Source: Bicyclus anynana (lineage: Eukaryota; Arthropoda; Insecta; Lepidoptera; Nymphalidae). From it: a stretch of DNA of 64,000 nt. The position numbers and the translations under genes were made by a program. Positions within the stretch are counted from its first letter, which is position 1. Every line of letters begins with the position of its first letter. Positions 10,940 through 23,194 of this stretch are shown here, in pieces. The notes beneath the pieces were generated by a model. That model made no database searches. It was not told the DNA's origin and saw nothing but the letters and a program-made list of their open reading frames with translations. The DNA lies in contig NC_069092.1 in the NCBI RefSeq assembly GCF_947172395.1, positions 7,733,418 to 7,797,417 on the forward strand, written 5' to 3'.

Positions 10940-13320
10940 TATATCCTATTTGAACAGTTCTGCTGTATACTTCGTTACAGTGTAACACACTAGCTTTTCC
11001 GCTAACGCTGCTCTTTATGTAGTAGTAATAACAGAACTCCTCGTGTATAGTAATTATTGACAAGTCATACGCCTATTTGTTTCTCGTCTGTGTAGTGTAT
11101 TAACCTTAATATGTGTAAACATGTTACGGTTATGGTGGCAATCGCCGCGCCGTTACAATTAACGGCTGCAGTTTATTAACAGAAGAATTAGGTCACTGGA
11201 TAATTTTGCTAGTGTCTTTATTATAGTTTGAGACACAATAGCGCCTTAACGATAGTCCATCTATTATACACTAAAGTATTAAGTGGTAAGACACGAAATT
11301 AATGTAGTGATTAATGGGTCAGTTGGTTTAGAATTTGAACTTGCACCTTCTGGTTAAAAATACTTCTTTCCAAGCAAGACTGGCTCTTAAAAGGGGCAAT
11401 TACTCGTATTAGAAGATAACATTTCGCGACACATTCACCTTTGCGTGGATAAACGTGCGTTTAAGTGAAAGCGAATTCCCCACGGTGATGTTTAGATGCA
11501 CTGTATGTATTAATTCTCGATAAAATCCTTTGGGTCAGCAGGTTAAACATGGACTTGATCGTTGACACTATTTTCATATAAGAGAAGATGACGATTTCTC
11601 CAGTTAATCGAACTATTAGCAGGCTATTAGTATACTCGTATATGTTTATTTTAGTAAATTATTAAATAAATAATTCATTAAATATACTTTCTATTTTAAA
11701 TACTTTATGTCTTTGAACAGTGAAGGTTTTATAAAAAAATATGGCAAATCTACTAGGTAAACTGATACTGGAGTGTTTGGAAGAGGCCTATGTCCATCGG
11801 CTTACATGACTAAAGTTTGAAAAACACACATCACTCATTTTTATTTGTGCGCGTCTAAAAAGTAAACAGCCAATGAAATTAAAATACTCCGTATGTGTCT
11901 TGACCAGAGCGAACTTACTGCACTAGTAAGATTAATAACTGTTATCGTTCTATAGCAGAGATGTTGTCCGTCATTTCTAAACAAACAGATACTCAAGAAG
12001 TAACATTAACTGGGAGAACTGCTACTGATTTTGGAATCAAAATATGCGTTATTCCAATACGCATTCTGTTTCCGTCTGACGTGTAATAAGAGCCGCAGTG
12101 AAAACTTAAATTATACAGACTTAACTAACCCCGTCTTGTTTTCTCCGCGATTAATCACGCTAACTCAATGGGGGGACTACAGTCTTAAATCCTATAATTT
12201 TGCACTATTGTTCACGGCAGCATGGACTTCAGAGTTAATCGGAACTAGGTTTTCGGTGCAAGCATCCGTCTTGAGACGCTTTCTTTCTTACCACCTATTT
12301 ATACTACTTTTTCTAGTTAGATACCCAAGCAGGTATGAGCATAATTTGTGGCTAACGTTCCAGTGTCAATGACCAATTATGGACCAATAATGCCATAACA
12401 TCAATTCACGTATGTCAACGGAAATCTAGTCGGAATAAACTGAATGAATACCGTTAGATTGACAAACATGTACCTACATTTTAATAGATATACCTATTTG
12501 AACATTTTTTGATCTTCTACAACATGCTAGTGTTTTCACCAGGCAGCAAAGACTATTTTTAGCATATGTGTATAATAATAAGTCAAGTCAAGTCAAAATT
12601 AATGTATTTCATTAGGCTAGTTAACTTTTAAAACGTCATGTAATGTTATTAGATAATGTTGATAATTAGTCAAAAACTTAAAATTAAGTTACGAGGGTTC
12701 CAATATGATTAAATAAAATAATATCGATTTCTTGTTATATTTTCATTGTCTAAACACAAACTCAATTTCAGGCTCTATATACTTAGGTCCAACAGGCGTA
12801 GGCCATAAGGAAATCTGTATCCCTATTACTTTTGACTTTGTTTAGTAACATGTATTGTGTCCCTAGGGTTAGTTGAGTCAAGTGCTTGTTAAGACTGTTT
12901 TGTGGTCGGCTGGTGCATTATTGACTGCGACATTGTAATACATTTCTATTTCTGTCCACTTCGTGTTTTGTGGTTTTGTATACAATTAAATTTATTTTTC
13001 TTTTATAAGTTCATTACTTTGGAGATTGTTTTTAATATGACTCATTATTGTTGCTTTTCTTTTTTGACGTAATGATACGATGCAATGCGTTTACTGCTGC
13101 GTTTTATGTTTGTTGTTTTATGCGAACGTAATTTTTATTCTCAATTATCCTTTTAAAATTTCTTCTTTCTTCTATTTGTACTCCGTAGGTACTTACAGCT
13201 TTTCTTGTTTGTTTACTGTACAAGCTTTTCGTTATCTTTACTAATATCAATATTTCGTGCTCCGAAGCCATATAAGCTAACCGCTAGGCCAATGAGGAAG
13301 CCATATTTCCTTAGAATATA
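10940..13320. other. Unique sequence without supported gene
   Basis: Includes a 113-codon plus frame (12031-12372) with no recognisable motif and no clear splice context, and an AAGTCAAGTCAAGTC tract at 12583. The remainder is AT-rich. Confidence 0.45.
11770..11810 (+). mobile_element. Short non-LTR remnant
   Basis: GAAGAGGCCTATGTCCATCG then GCTTACATGA. The GGACGTCCACTG block itself is lost. Confidence 0.4.
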
Positions 13321-13324
13321 AACG

Positions 13325-13537
13325 ACTAGCTGACGCCCCGCGGTTTCACTTGCGTAGTGTCTATTTCCGTGGAAATACGGGGGTAAAATATATTATACAC
13401 TGGTAATAATTAACGTGGCATTTTATTGGTAAAAGATCTTTCAAAATCGGTTTAGTAGATCCAGAGATTATCCCTACAACCTCACAAAGTTTACCTCTGA
13501 ACTTTACTAGCAAGTAACTAGAATATTAGTATAGATA
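13325..13537 (+). mobile_element. Metulj-like SINE/RTE tail
   Basis: Starts ACTAGCTGACGCCCCGCGGT, then GGAAATACGGGGGTAAAATA, and ends GAATATTAGTATAGATAG. The same start and end blocks recur, often reversed, across the window. Confidence 0.7.
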
Positions 13538-13612
13538 GACCACTTTTCAGCAAAATTATTAATGAAAGTTGCTATAGATAAAAAAGTAATTATTTATAAA
13601 AAAAAAAATATT

Positions 13613-13807
13613 AGAGCCTCAATAGCTCAACGGTAAGAGCGGTTGGATTCATCGCCGAGGGGTTGTGATTTAATCCCCGCCCCGTCCCCGCCCGCCCGGT
13701 CTATTGTCATACCCACTCCTAATATAGAATTTCCAAACCAGTTAGAGGGTAATGGGAATATTGGTCATATTACAAAAGATATGGCAAATATAACTTTAAA
13801 AAAAAAG
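13613..13807 (+). mobile_element. SINE with tRNA-like promoter
   Basis: Near full-length copy. The A-box region is AATAGCTCAACGGTAAGAGC and the B-box-like sequence is GGTTGTGATTTAATCC. The body is CCACTCCTAATATAGAA... AATATTGGTCATATT, ending in an A run. It is immediately downstream of another retroposon (13325-13537). Confidence 0.75.
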
Positions 13808-14553
13808 TTCTGATCGAAATAATTTCAGCATTTAACATTACGTACAAAGTGCACTAGTCTTACTACAGTTATCTTGGAGTTAACTATAACATATCGATTT
13901 ACCTGATATACAACTTTTACAGGAAATTAGTTTTAATGAGCGGCGAGCTCTTGTATAACATTAATCGCGCTTAAGTCGATTTATAACTTTGATAGCATCA
14001 GATAAAAGATGTTTTATAGGTACTTTACGATCATGTAACAACAGAAGTTGTAAATTTTGCCCAATACTGTTACGTCGTAAGGTACTTGCAACCATTTGGT
14101 GCAGGGGCCCGTTATTCAAACATAAGTAGCAATGTTAATAGCTTTACAGTCTAGAGCTATTAATTCTGCTACTATAAAGGTCTAGGGCACTGCTTCTCAA
14201 ACTTGAATTTTGTTCGCCTTTAACTTTAACATCCTAAAACTTGAAATATCTATCTAACTAACGGACATTTGAAACTTCGTACGCAAATAAAACTGTATAG
14301 TCTTTTTTATATATATCAAATAGGGAGAAATATTTCACCATGCTTATTTGCAACATCTTCAAGGGATAAGGCAGCATTTTCGATTGAAGCTTCCAGGTAA
14401 TGCTACTTTTTTTGACACTTATTTTCGTTACATTTCAATCAATTTACGCAAATTTTGACAAATTATATACTAAAACCTTCCTCATAATTCACTATCTATT
14501 AGTGAAAGCCGCATGAAAAATCTGCCCAGTAGTCTCAAACAGAAAGACGAAGG

Positions 14554-14760
14554 ATTTTTTTTATTTGATTCAACTACAATTAAACCCTTGTATGCGATCT
14601 CGCCTGATGTTAAGTGACGATGCAGTCTAAGAAGGAAATGGAAGCTTGAAAGAAATACAGGTAATAATACCCATAACTCTGATGGGTTCTACGCGACATC
14701 GTCGCGGAACGCTAAATCGCTTGGCGGTACGTCTTTACCGGTAGATTGGTAACTAGCCAA
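14554..14760 (-). mobile_element. SINE (GGAACGCTAAATCGCTTGG family), headless
   Basis: T-rich tail on the left, then GCGATCTCGCCTGATG and GCGGAACGCTAAATCGC, ending at TGGTAACTAGCC. The tRNA head is absent. Same family as 4151-4372. Confidence 0.7.
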
Positions 14761-15639
14761 AACTTTGTTTGATAATAATAAAAAAAAGACTTACTTTTAT
14801 TATATGTAGTATAATGTGGAGCAAACGAAATAATGCACCTTTATTAATACAGAAATATCACGATAATGTTAGCAATAATTGATTTGAATTAAATAGTTGG
14901 TGCCCTTAGCTACCAACAAATAGCGTGAAACTCATAAGGCTCTGCCGCTGGCGTCGGTCCCTTTGAGCGGACGGGGCGACGGAAAACAACAGTAGAACAA
15001 TTAATTTGATTGACGTCGCACGAAGCATCACCCGGGGGTATGTTTTAAGGAAATAGCTTTGTTTATGAATTAACTTTAGCACTATTCGCTTTAAGTGAAA
15101 TAAAGCGGCGAATGTTTTGAAGTTGACTGAGAAGCAAGCAACGCTTGGAGACCTAAAGGTATTAAATAATATAAATATTCCGTTGATTTTTGATGGTGAA
15201 TAAGCTTCGTAACTACTATACCGATTTAAAAGTTCTTTGACTAATGGAACGCTACATTATCAGCGAGTAACATAGGTTGTATTTTATCCTCGAATGCCCA
15301 CGGGAATGCGACCTACAGGTTGAAACCGTCTGCTCTGTTTTTTTCAATAATTGATAATAAGTTGTCTAGTGATAATGTTTTGGGCATAGAGAATATGTCG
15401 GGCAGGGAAGGTGAGTGTTTATGCATTCTGACAGGATCCTTAAAAGCTACTCCCAAGGTCACAAGTCCTGGGAACCGCTCGAGATGTTTCCTCTACTACA
15501 AAATAATGGTACAATTACTGTCAGCTACCCGTCATGTCACATTAGCACATTTCAGTTATTCCAATCTCGTTGCTTTTATATTACTACAATAATGTTTTTC
15601 GATTAAGTTCCTTTTTTGAAATCGGTTGAACATAACGAA

Positions 15640-15985
15640 TACTGTAGTGACACGATTTTTTTTAACGCATTCTGTCGAATTCTTATAATGCAAATGACAC
15701 GGTCCGTCCGGTTGTCGGTCGCCTTTGCGGCTAGAGTCGTGCCGTAACGGCATCATCAATCATCTGTAATTTGATTTCTATGCTCAATTATTGCGTTCGC
15801 GGAGGTCGAAACGCGCACTCCACTTCCCAGTACCGGGCCGGGCTCTACTGCGATGATATACGGGCTGGGGCTCTGTTTACTTAGGTTTATTGACCTACGG
15901 CGCGACTCTCCGAATCGGGACACCTGTTCTGACATGACCGATAGGCGATGATACATCACAACTCGCGACAAGTTTTTAAGATCGT
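15640..15985. other. GC-rich unique island
   Basis: CGGTCCGTCCGGTTGTCGG, TACCGGGCCGGGCTCTAC and GACCTACGGCGCGACTC. Open on the minus strand for about 70 codons, but with no family resemblance. Candidate regulatory DNA. Confidence 0.35.
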
Positions 15986-16072
15986 ATATAAATTATAATT
16001 ATTGCATCCTTGACTCGCATGCATACGCGTAGAGTTAGAGCTCACTTACTTATATTTTAAATGCGAAAATAA

Positions 16073-16200
16073 GTTACTTTTTCACGGCTTTTACCTGAAC
16101 TGATTTGAATGAAATTTGGTATACAGTACTTAAGCTACTTTTCATGACAAAAACATGTTTTCGACGGGATTTGTAAAAAACGAAATTTCACTCAGATTCG
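16073..16200 (-). mobile_element. RTE-like tail fragment
   Basis: CACGGCTTTTACCTGAACTG then GAAATTTGGTATACAG, and AAACGAAATTTCACTC at the right. Internal parts are eroded. Confidence 0.45.
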
Positions 16201-17088
16201 CAAGCGTCTTCTATTAGCTTAGCTATAAACTTGAAAATGTAACATTTTATTTATTTGGCTAAACTGAAGTACGAAATGTGACTTTTAGGGACTAAATACA
16301 TTATAGATATGTACCCTCGAGTACCTACATAGCATATATTGTATTTGCATTTATGTATGTTCCTACTAATATTATAATTATAAACTATGAAGTGTGTAAT
16401 TTCGTTTAATGATGGGATGAAATCAACAATATGATACGATTTATACTTGACATTTATAAATATCCAAGTGATAATGTTAATCTGAATTATACTTGATAAG
16501 CTAGCATAATGAACTTAGGACACTTCATTCAATCAAAGAAAAACGAAAGTATAAAAAAATATTATGTACAACTGACCGCAATCGGACTTGAATCGATTAT
16601 TTAACTTAAACATAACTTAAGATGAGTGCGTCGAATAAATAACCATAACAGAGCGCATTATGTCCTAAAATGTTTATTTTATTCAGTAAAAAGAGATATA
16701 TTTTATTGGCGATAGCCTTTTTGAGATTATTTATGTGCCCAAATTGCTAGATTGTTATTCATAGGTCTATGAATTAACATACTTGTAAGGCATAAAACTA
16801 AAGTGTTTTAACATAAATATTTTAATAGATTAGCGCCATATACACGTGCTGTTTTAAAACTGGTATTGTTCTCAAATTAATAAGTAATCGGATATTGATT
16901 TATTTAAATTATCTCACTTAAGATTCTGCAGGGTGTTAACTGATTGATCTCATACAATTCGCGACTAAAATAAAACTAACTGTCACCCAAATAAACGCTT
17001 AGAATTTTAAAAAACGGTACCAATGATTTTAATGACTTATTTGGATCGAAAACCATACAAGCCAGTGTACAAATATGGAAGAACTCTA

Positions 17089-17130
17089 TTCTTTGAAGCC
17101 GAATTTAAATTCTTTAAAGCCGAACTTAAA
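17089..17130. repeat. 21-bp tandem duplication
   Basis: TTCTTTGAAGCCGAATTTAA is followed at once by TTCTTTAAAGCCGAACTTAA (two substitutions). Confidence 0.8.
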
Positions 17131-17211
17131 ATACGACGAAGAAAATTTTGTTTAATTGCCCAATGAGTATCTTGATACATTTGACTTTATTTTATCTGAT
17201 GATTGTATAAT

Positions 17212-17421
17212 TTAACTGTAATTGGCTATGAAACATTTTAAGAATAATGCTGACATGTTAGGATTTGCTATAAAACCTACAACGAGTGGAACAAGTAACA
17301 CGAATGGACGTAAAATATCACCAAACAATTGGTTAGTAACAAAAACTATTATACCCCTTAACAACTCAATCACACAACATACGAAGAAGCTTTTGCGCAT
17401 TCTGTATTTAAATGCGATCAT
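17212..17421 (-). other. Possible small two-TM protein ORF
   Basis: A minus-strand frame of 69 codons (62 from the second Met, MRKSFFVCCVIELLRG) holds two hydrophobic stretches: around FFVCCVIELLRGIIVFV and FVLLVPLVVGFIANP. It ends at a TAA at 17212. An AATAAA polyadenylation-type hexamer follows on the same strand at 17191-17186. No family is recognised. An overlapping plus-strand frame is also open, which weakens the case. An adjacent 448-bp MITE lies 180 bp away. It may be a chance ORF. Confidence 0.2.
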
Positions 17422-17596
17422 TCAACTCTGCAGCACCCATACCCAAGGCAGAAATATTAAGAAAGAAAAGCTCTACCGGTCAGTGCAAGTATAATCTTTC
17501 ATTACAAATGGTTCATTACTGGCGCAACTCTCGCGCTCAGGTCACGACCATCACGTATGGCGCTACACGAGACGCCTGTATTTCGCAGAGCTGTAA

Positions 17597-18044
17597 AGGC
17601 TTTGTCAAACACACGGCGAACCGAACGCGCGGCGAACACGTTACGAAAGGGAACTCAGTCGGAGATGTCAATTTACATGTAGGCGCGAACGCATTGTATT
17701 GTGGCGAAAGCGACGCGAGGCGGAAGCGCCGCGTCTGCTTTGGAAATAATTTTCTATATTTCTGCCTTTTTCAATGGATTTTTAAAGTCCTTAATGAGGC
17801 AATTGTGGTTCTTAAGGCAATAAGAAACTTCTCGAGGTCTTCGTTTTCGCGACTGGCATTCGTTTTCGGTCTTACGTCGTTCATACAAAGCTAACACAGG
17901 TAAATTGCCCATGCTTTGCTTCGCTTTCGGCGCGTGGTCCGCCCCGGAAACGGTTCGCTTTCGCAATTGTGTCCAGATTTGAACGAGACCGTACAAAATA
18001 ACGCTTCGCCACGCGTTCGTTTCGCCGTGCGTTTGTCAAAGCCT
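17597..18044. mobile_element. MITE with TAA target duplication (PIF/Harbinger-like)
   Basis: Imperfect terminal inverted repeats of about 38 bp: AGGCTTTGTCAAACACACGG on the left and, reversed, AGGCTTTGACAAACGCACGG on the right. They are flanked by TAA on both sides (17594-17596 and 18045-18047). It is 448 bp, GC-rich for this window, and has no transposase. A 3-bp TAA duplication fits the PIF/Harbinger superfamily. Confidence 0.75.
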
Positions 18045-18159
18045 TAACAACGCTAGGCGAACAATGAAGTATGACCGATAACTACGTCAATGGTAAGTGG
18101 CGCATGACATCCGCGCTGCACGCGCTTCGCTGTCACGAACGCCCGCGGTGACGCTGTGA

Positions 18160-18186
18160 CGCACGGCGCACGGCGCACGGCGCACA
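18160..18186. repeat. (GCACGGC) tandem repeat
   Basis: About three and a half 7-bp GC-rich units in a CpG-dense patch (18090-18200). Confidence 0.85.
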
Positions 18187-18582
18187 TGGTAGCGGGCATT
18201 GGAACTGCAACTACTCTACAACACGCTAACTTGTATCTCTACGTCAATGTGATTACACGTTTCATTCATCTTATAGCATTCTTATTAAATATTTAATTAT
18301 TAAATACGTTATCGTTGGATGAATAAATAAAATATTTTTTAATTACCTTAAGCGATTATTTTTCATCAAATGAACGACACATTTAATTTTCGTACTTCTA
18401 ATTAAAAATAAATATAAAGGTATAAAATAAAATAATAAAAATAGATTAAATTAGAGAGTAATGTTTACTTTAGTTTGTTACGTTTACACGCGTAAACAGT
18501 TGTTTTATAAATAAATAAATAAATATTTGTTTTATTTGACGGTAGATATATAGACAACTTTGAAGAATGACTACGGCATAAT

Positions 18583-18738
18583 GTCATCTGATGGCTGCAG
18601 GCCTTTTGTAGGGACTTCCAAACATCACAATACTGAGCCGCCTGCATACAGCGAAGACCTGCGACTCCCTTGATGTCGTCAGTCCACCTGGTGGGGGGTC
18701 AACGTCACTGCCCAACACTGCGCTTTCTGGTGCATGGT
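18583..18738 (-). mobile_element. Non-LTR 3' end fragment
   Basis: GGGACTTCCAAACATCAC, GAGCCGCCTGCATACAGCG and GATGTCGTCAGTCCACCTGG. The CAT tail is reduced. Confidence 0.6.
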
Positions 18739-19617
18739 AACTTCTACTAAATTAATAAAGTAAGCAAAATGCCAAAAAAAATATTTCATTACGATAAAAT
18801 GCAAATAAACAAATAAGTGTAATCATTCCGTCAATCATTTATGTAATAAAAACCATGGCACATTCGCAAACGGAAATCCAATGACAGCCGATGAAAGGCA
18901 CTGCCACTTTATCCTCGTCATCACTTGCCATCGCGGATTGGGACCGAGCTGCGTTGAGTTCTTATTTCCGGTTCGGAGCCTGTCATGAGTGCCTACTTAC
19001 AGACATGATATATTTATACGTAGATATCGTTTTAATCTAAAACTAAACGCCTCAACGTGCTATTAAATGGATGAGAAAATTCACCCTAATATTTTCTTAA
19101 AGAAAATATAACAATTTGTATGACTCGACGCGTTCGTACTGCGTGTTTTATCATGTCATTCTGCACATGTACTTGACAGATAGATCCACACTATTTTACC
19201 TCATTCACCCAGCGACTCTCAGATTCTTATGTCAGAGAATAAACTTCTAAGTGGTGACTACTAATTTGTAAGTATTGTGTGTAACTTTACATGTGAGCCG
19301 TAAACATCACTGATGACATTTCATTGAAGAGACAATTTTCGGTAAAGTGTAACTCATCGTTTGTTATGTGTAAAGTTGATGTTATCGGCGCTGCTTATCA
19401 AGTCGGCGTGTAAGTCGGTACACGATCAACCAGCATCTTTATACACAGTCTAACTAGGTAATATCACTCGTTTATTTCCTCATCTATCATCGCTGCGTGA
19501 CAAACGCCGTCGGGTGCACTACTTACACCTGTATTACTTAACCGTATGGAGGACAGCGCTAACGATGGCCTAACGACATTCGCCTTGTTAAAACACAGCA
19601 ATCGTCACATACGCAAG

Positions 19618-19757
19618 GGTGAGAAATGCGGCTATGATTGCTTGCGATATTAAGGACTGTTAACTATTTTATGATTTAATCATCTTGAGAGTGAGAAAAG
19701 CGACAAACATTGCGAGCGATATTAAGGACTGTTAGCTATTTATGACTAAACTATCTA
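19618..19757. repeat. Tandem pair of ~66-bp units
   Basis: Two units read GTGAGAAATGCG ... GCGATATTAAGGACTGTTAA and GTGAGAAAAGCG ... GCGATATTAAGGACTGTTAG. A third partial copy, TTGCAATATTAAGGACTGTT then AACTATTTACG, is at 20331-20375. Confidence 0.75.
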
Positions 19758-20180
19758 TTTAACTAACAATATTTTTTTCTCATCCTTAACAATTAATTAG
19801 GTAAGTAGAGAAACTGTTGAGTTTCTTGTCGGCTCTTCTCAGCAGAGCTTGCCTTTCTAAGGGTGGTAGAGTTAACGTTAGAGTTAACAAAAGTTAAACT
19901 TGACGTTTCAAAAGTGCTTGTAAACTAGCAATAATTAGAAATAAATAAATTTCGATTTTTATTTATTTAGGAATAATGCAGTGATGATAGCGTGCAATTT
20001 TAAGGGTTGACAAGCTTTAAAATTGCATTAGCCAATTTTGGATAGGATTTAGGATTTCTAAACACCGCAGTCTTAAGTTGCATTATTCCTGCTATACGTT
20101 TGATGTCGTAGATGTTAAAATTTTTTGATTGATGAATCATCTGAAGGTTAAGAAATGTGACAAATCATCGTCACATTTCT

Positions 20181-20264
20181 AATAGACGTCCAATGCTGGA
20201 CATAGGCCTCCTGCCTAAACACAACAGTTTCAGACTGCTCCCTGCAATCCGTTTGATGGTCCTC
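20181..20264 (-). mobile_element. Non-LTR 3' end fragment
   Basis: AATAGACGTCCAATGCTGGA and CATAGGCCTCCTGCC, then CCCTGCAATCCGTTTGATGG. Confidence 0.55.
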
Positions 20265-20330
20265 TTAACTATCAATTATCTTAAGCTTTATCAATGATTG
20301 AATTATCTTAAGCTCAAGCGGCTTCGCTTA

Positions 20331-20375
20331 CTTGCAATATTAAGGACTGTTAACTATTTACGATTAAATCATCTT
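20331..20375. repeat. Third copy of the 66-bp unit
   Basis: CAATATTAAGGACTGTTAAC then GATTAAATCATCTTCAG matches the end of the unit at 19641-19686. Confidence 0.65.
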
Positions 20376-20523
20376 CAGCGGGGCTAACTAAGCGGAAAAG
20401 TGGTGCAGTGTAACGGTAGGCGGCGCGCTGTTTCGCACGAACAAGCCGCTCGCGCGTTAGTACTTACGCCGGCAACATTGTCCAAATCCTCAATGCGCAT
20501 GAAATTCGAATTAGTCACTTAAT

Positions 20524-20560
20524 CTCAGTTTTTCTTAGCGTAAAATATTACGCGGTCGGA
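20524..20560 (+). promoter_or_regulatory. Candidate Inr-DPE core promoter
   Basis: TCTCAGTTT gives the arthropod initiator TCAGTT with A at 20527. At +28 to +33 is GGTCGG, which matches the downstream promoter element at five of six positions. It lies just downstream of a GC-rich island (20380-20510) containing GGCGGCGCGCTG. No TATA is seen. No exon was recognised downstream. Confidence 0.27.
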
Positions 20561-21777
20561 CTAAATAAACCGTGAAGTCGTGGTTAATCTATTTTTTTTT
20601 CATTCGTGATTTCGTTTTCGTTTAGGTGAAAAAGTATATAGAAAATGCTATAGTTTTTATATTGAAAACTACATGTTACTCAAGCAGTACTATCCATTTT
20701 AAAATTTAAATCCATGAAGTAATTCATGTTCTTGATTTATTCATGTGTTAATTTCTGAGCCTAGTTATCATTTTATTAAATAAAATGTGTATATCTTCCC
20801 GCCAGCCTGTTCTTGATCTTTATTATCAACCTTTTAAAATAAACAACAAACGAATCGACAAAATATCACCTACATTTTATAGTAGTTAAGATATCCACCA
20901 GTAAGCACCGGATGTCATTTGTAGTTTGTATCATAGTAGGTATGTAGAGGACACTCTGTCCATCGACTTGTCGTTTAATAGGTTGATAATAAAGACTAAA
21001 ATAGGAAGTAGGCCAGCTGGCCTTATGCTAAGTGGGATTACAACAATATGTCATTCGCTTTTCACTTCTATTAATCACCAAGTCTACCAACTACTCCTCT
21101 CCCATAAATCCCCTTTCAAACACACTAACCAACTCTTCTGAAGTATTTTCATTTCCTCTCCGCCTTTACCTTTGCCTTCACAAAACAAAACATAATAACA
21201 AAACGTATATTATAAACATAGAAACCAATATTTCCATTTATCATTGCAGCGGATCTATCGGGTTCTGTTTGTCGTCCGCAAACGTGCGACTATCAAACCC
21301 CACAGTATCTGGCATGAGACAGCTCGTCGATGCCCACGCTCGTAAATAGAACCTCGTCTAACTAGTGATACACTCATTGATATCCAATGAAATATGGACA
21401 ATAGAAACGGGGTTCCGCGAGAATTATGAACGGTGATAGTAACGAACCTGCGACGTTTCGCTGATATGAGACTACGTAATTATCTGATACCGCGTATACG
21501 AGTAATATACGACATATCACATTTGCCCTTGGGTGTGTTTACTTCTCCACCGCATGCCAGTAGTGTATGTACGTACTCTAACGCACTAATAGTACACATG
21601 ACAGTGTGGTGCATGATGCTTCTTCTAGTTCAGCTTTGGTCTTACCTCGTTTAGGTGGTTGAGGCATCGGACGCTGCGATAGTGCTTCGGCATTGTGGTG
21701 TGTGACACAATTTTGGAATAAATGTTTTTTCGTACTGTACCAGTGTTCAGTAGTAGATCTTTCTGTGCCAGTTCCCA

Positions 21778-21892
21778 CCGGGGAAGCACTCTGGTGCTTA
21801 TTTCTGCCGCCATGCACCAACTCTCTGATGAGCATGGTTGCCGGTGTAATTACAAGCACATGAGACTTAACACCTACGCCTCTGGTTGATGG
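21778..21892 (+). repeat. Lepidopteran interspersed repeat fragment
   Basis: CATGGTTGCCGGTGTAATTA, CAAGCACATGAGACTTAAC and GCCTCTGGTTGATGG. This matches a common repeat whose consensus has 'CCGGTGTAACTACAGGCAC'. Minus-strand open frames here (21578-21859) are by-products. Confidence 0.5.
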
Positions 21893-21987
21893 AAACAGCG
21901 CTTCGTAGAGCGTGTCCCTTGGATACCCTGGGAAGTGATTCTCTGTTTATAGCTGATTATTTTCTTCACTTACCATCAGTGGTACTC

Positions 21988-22078
21988 ACATGCAACCAAG
22001 TGAAGAGAAATAGACAAAATATCGTCCAATGGCGAAGGTATTGTCCCAGTAGGACAATCCTTTTCGTTCCAAGACAAT
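21988..22078. repeat. Second copy of the AGAAATAGACAAAATAT family
   Basis: CATGCAACCAAGTGAAGAG then AAATAGACAAAATATCGTCC, and AATCCTTTTCGTTCC. It has no inverted arm here. Confidence 0.55.
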
Positions 22079-22677
22079 GAAGGAATGAATGAGATTATCT
22101 CGTTGGTCACATGTTAGTGCCACTGGGTCATCTGCTTGGTCTGTCAATTAATTTGTCAAAAATGCCAATATATCCTGTCTTATGTGTGTTTTTATATCAC
22201 AATTAGCTCTTGATTTGAGAATTTGTTTAATCTTATGAAAGAATGGTGTGTAAATCTTATCGAAAAGATCATAAATTACTAGACGAAGTTACATTCAACC
22301 GCTATTACGTAGATATATACTGATTGTTATTAGTAGATATTAAATTATGACGACATCTTCCTGTCCAACGTATAGGACTATTGACCGCAAGGAATCCACT
22401 GGCCTGTCATAATGATAGCGGGCTGTACGTGATAGATTCGATTTACAGGTTTATTTCAATCTTCCGCAGCGCCGGCTACAAATTGCATTGCGTTTGCGGC
22501 TTTAGCAGTGTCCACGGGCATCGAGATCCGTAATATGTATCGCTTTCGCAGGTTAATAAATAAATATATTTGGACGTTACATCAATACATAAACACACGG
22601 TTACTTAGCCACAAAGTAAGCGCAGCTTGTGTTATTGGCACTAAGTTAGCTGACGATTGTGCCTACATAAAATACTT

Positions 22678-22780
22678 AATCATCATCATCATCATCATTA
22701 TCAGCCGATGGACGTCCACTGCTGGACATAGGCCTCTTGCATGGACTTCCAAACAAAACGGTCTCTAGCCGCCAGCAAAC
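22678..22780 (-). mobile_element. Non-LTR 3' end with CAT tail
   Basis: Six CAT units, GCCGATGGACGTCCACTGCT, GGACATAGGCCTCTTGCATG and GACTTCC. This is one of the best-preserved copies. Confidence 0.7.
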
Positions 22781-22798
22781 AACATAAATACTTAATAA

Positions 22799-22991
22799 TC
22801 TATACTAATATTATTAAGCTGAAGAGTTTGTTTGCTTAACCGCGCTTATCTCAAGAACTACTGGTCCGATTTGAAAAATTCTTTCAGTGTTAGATAGCCC
22901 ATTTATTAATGAAGGATATGGCTGTATATTATACCCGTATTCCTACGTGAATTTGAAGCACGCGAGTGAAACCGCGCGGCTTCAGCTAGCT
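22799..22991 (-). mobile_element. Metulj-like SINE/RTE tail
   Basis: Minus orientation: TCTATACTAATATTATTAAG at the left, CTACTGGTCCGATTTGAAAA inside, and GAAACCGCGCGGCTTCAGC at the right. It abuts a non-LTR fragment at 22678-22780. Confidence 0.7.
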
Positions 22992-23194
22992 GTAATATAC
23001 ATAGACTGACCCACCCCAACAACCATTGTTTTGTCTTATAAATTATTTCATGAGAACAAAAATAGGGCAATAAGGGATTCTTAAAATAAATACAACCTAT
23101 TCTTAGACCTACCGAATATGAAATTTCATCAACTCTGTTCAAGCCATTTTACTCTTATGTGAAAATTAATTATGATACAAGAATGATATATATT

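Noticed and set aside
12031..12372. 113-codon plus ORF
   Set aside because: No recognisable domain, no ATG at its start, no splice context.
17412..17894. 160-codon plus ORF
   Set aside because: Crosses the boundary of a TAA-flanked MITE and has no domain.
21578..21859. Overlapping minus-strand ORFs of 62 and 93 codons
   Set aside because: They lie over a dispersed lepidopteran repeat.
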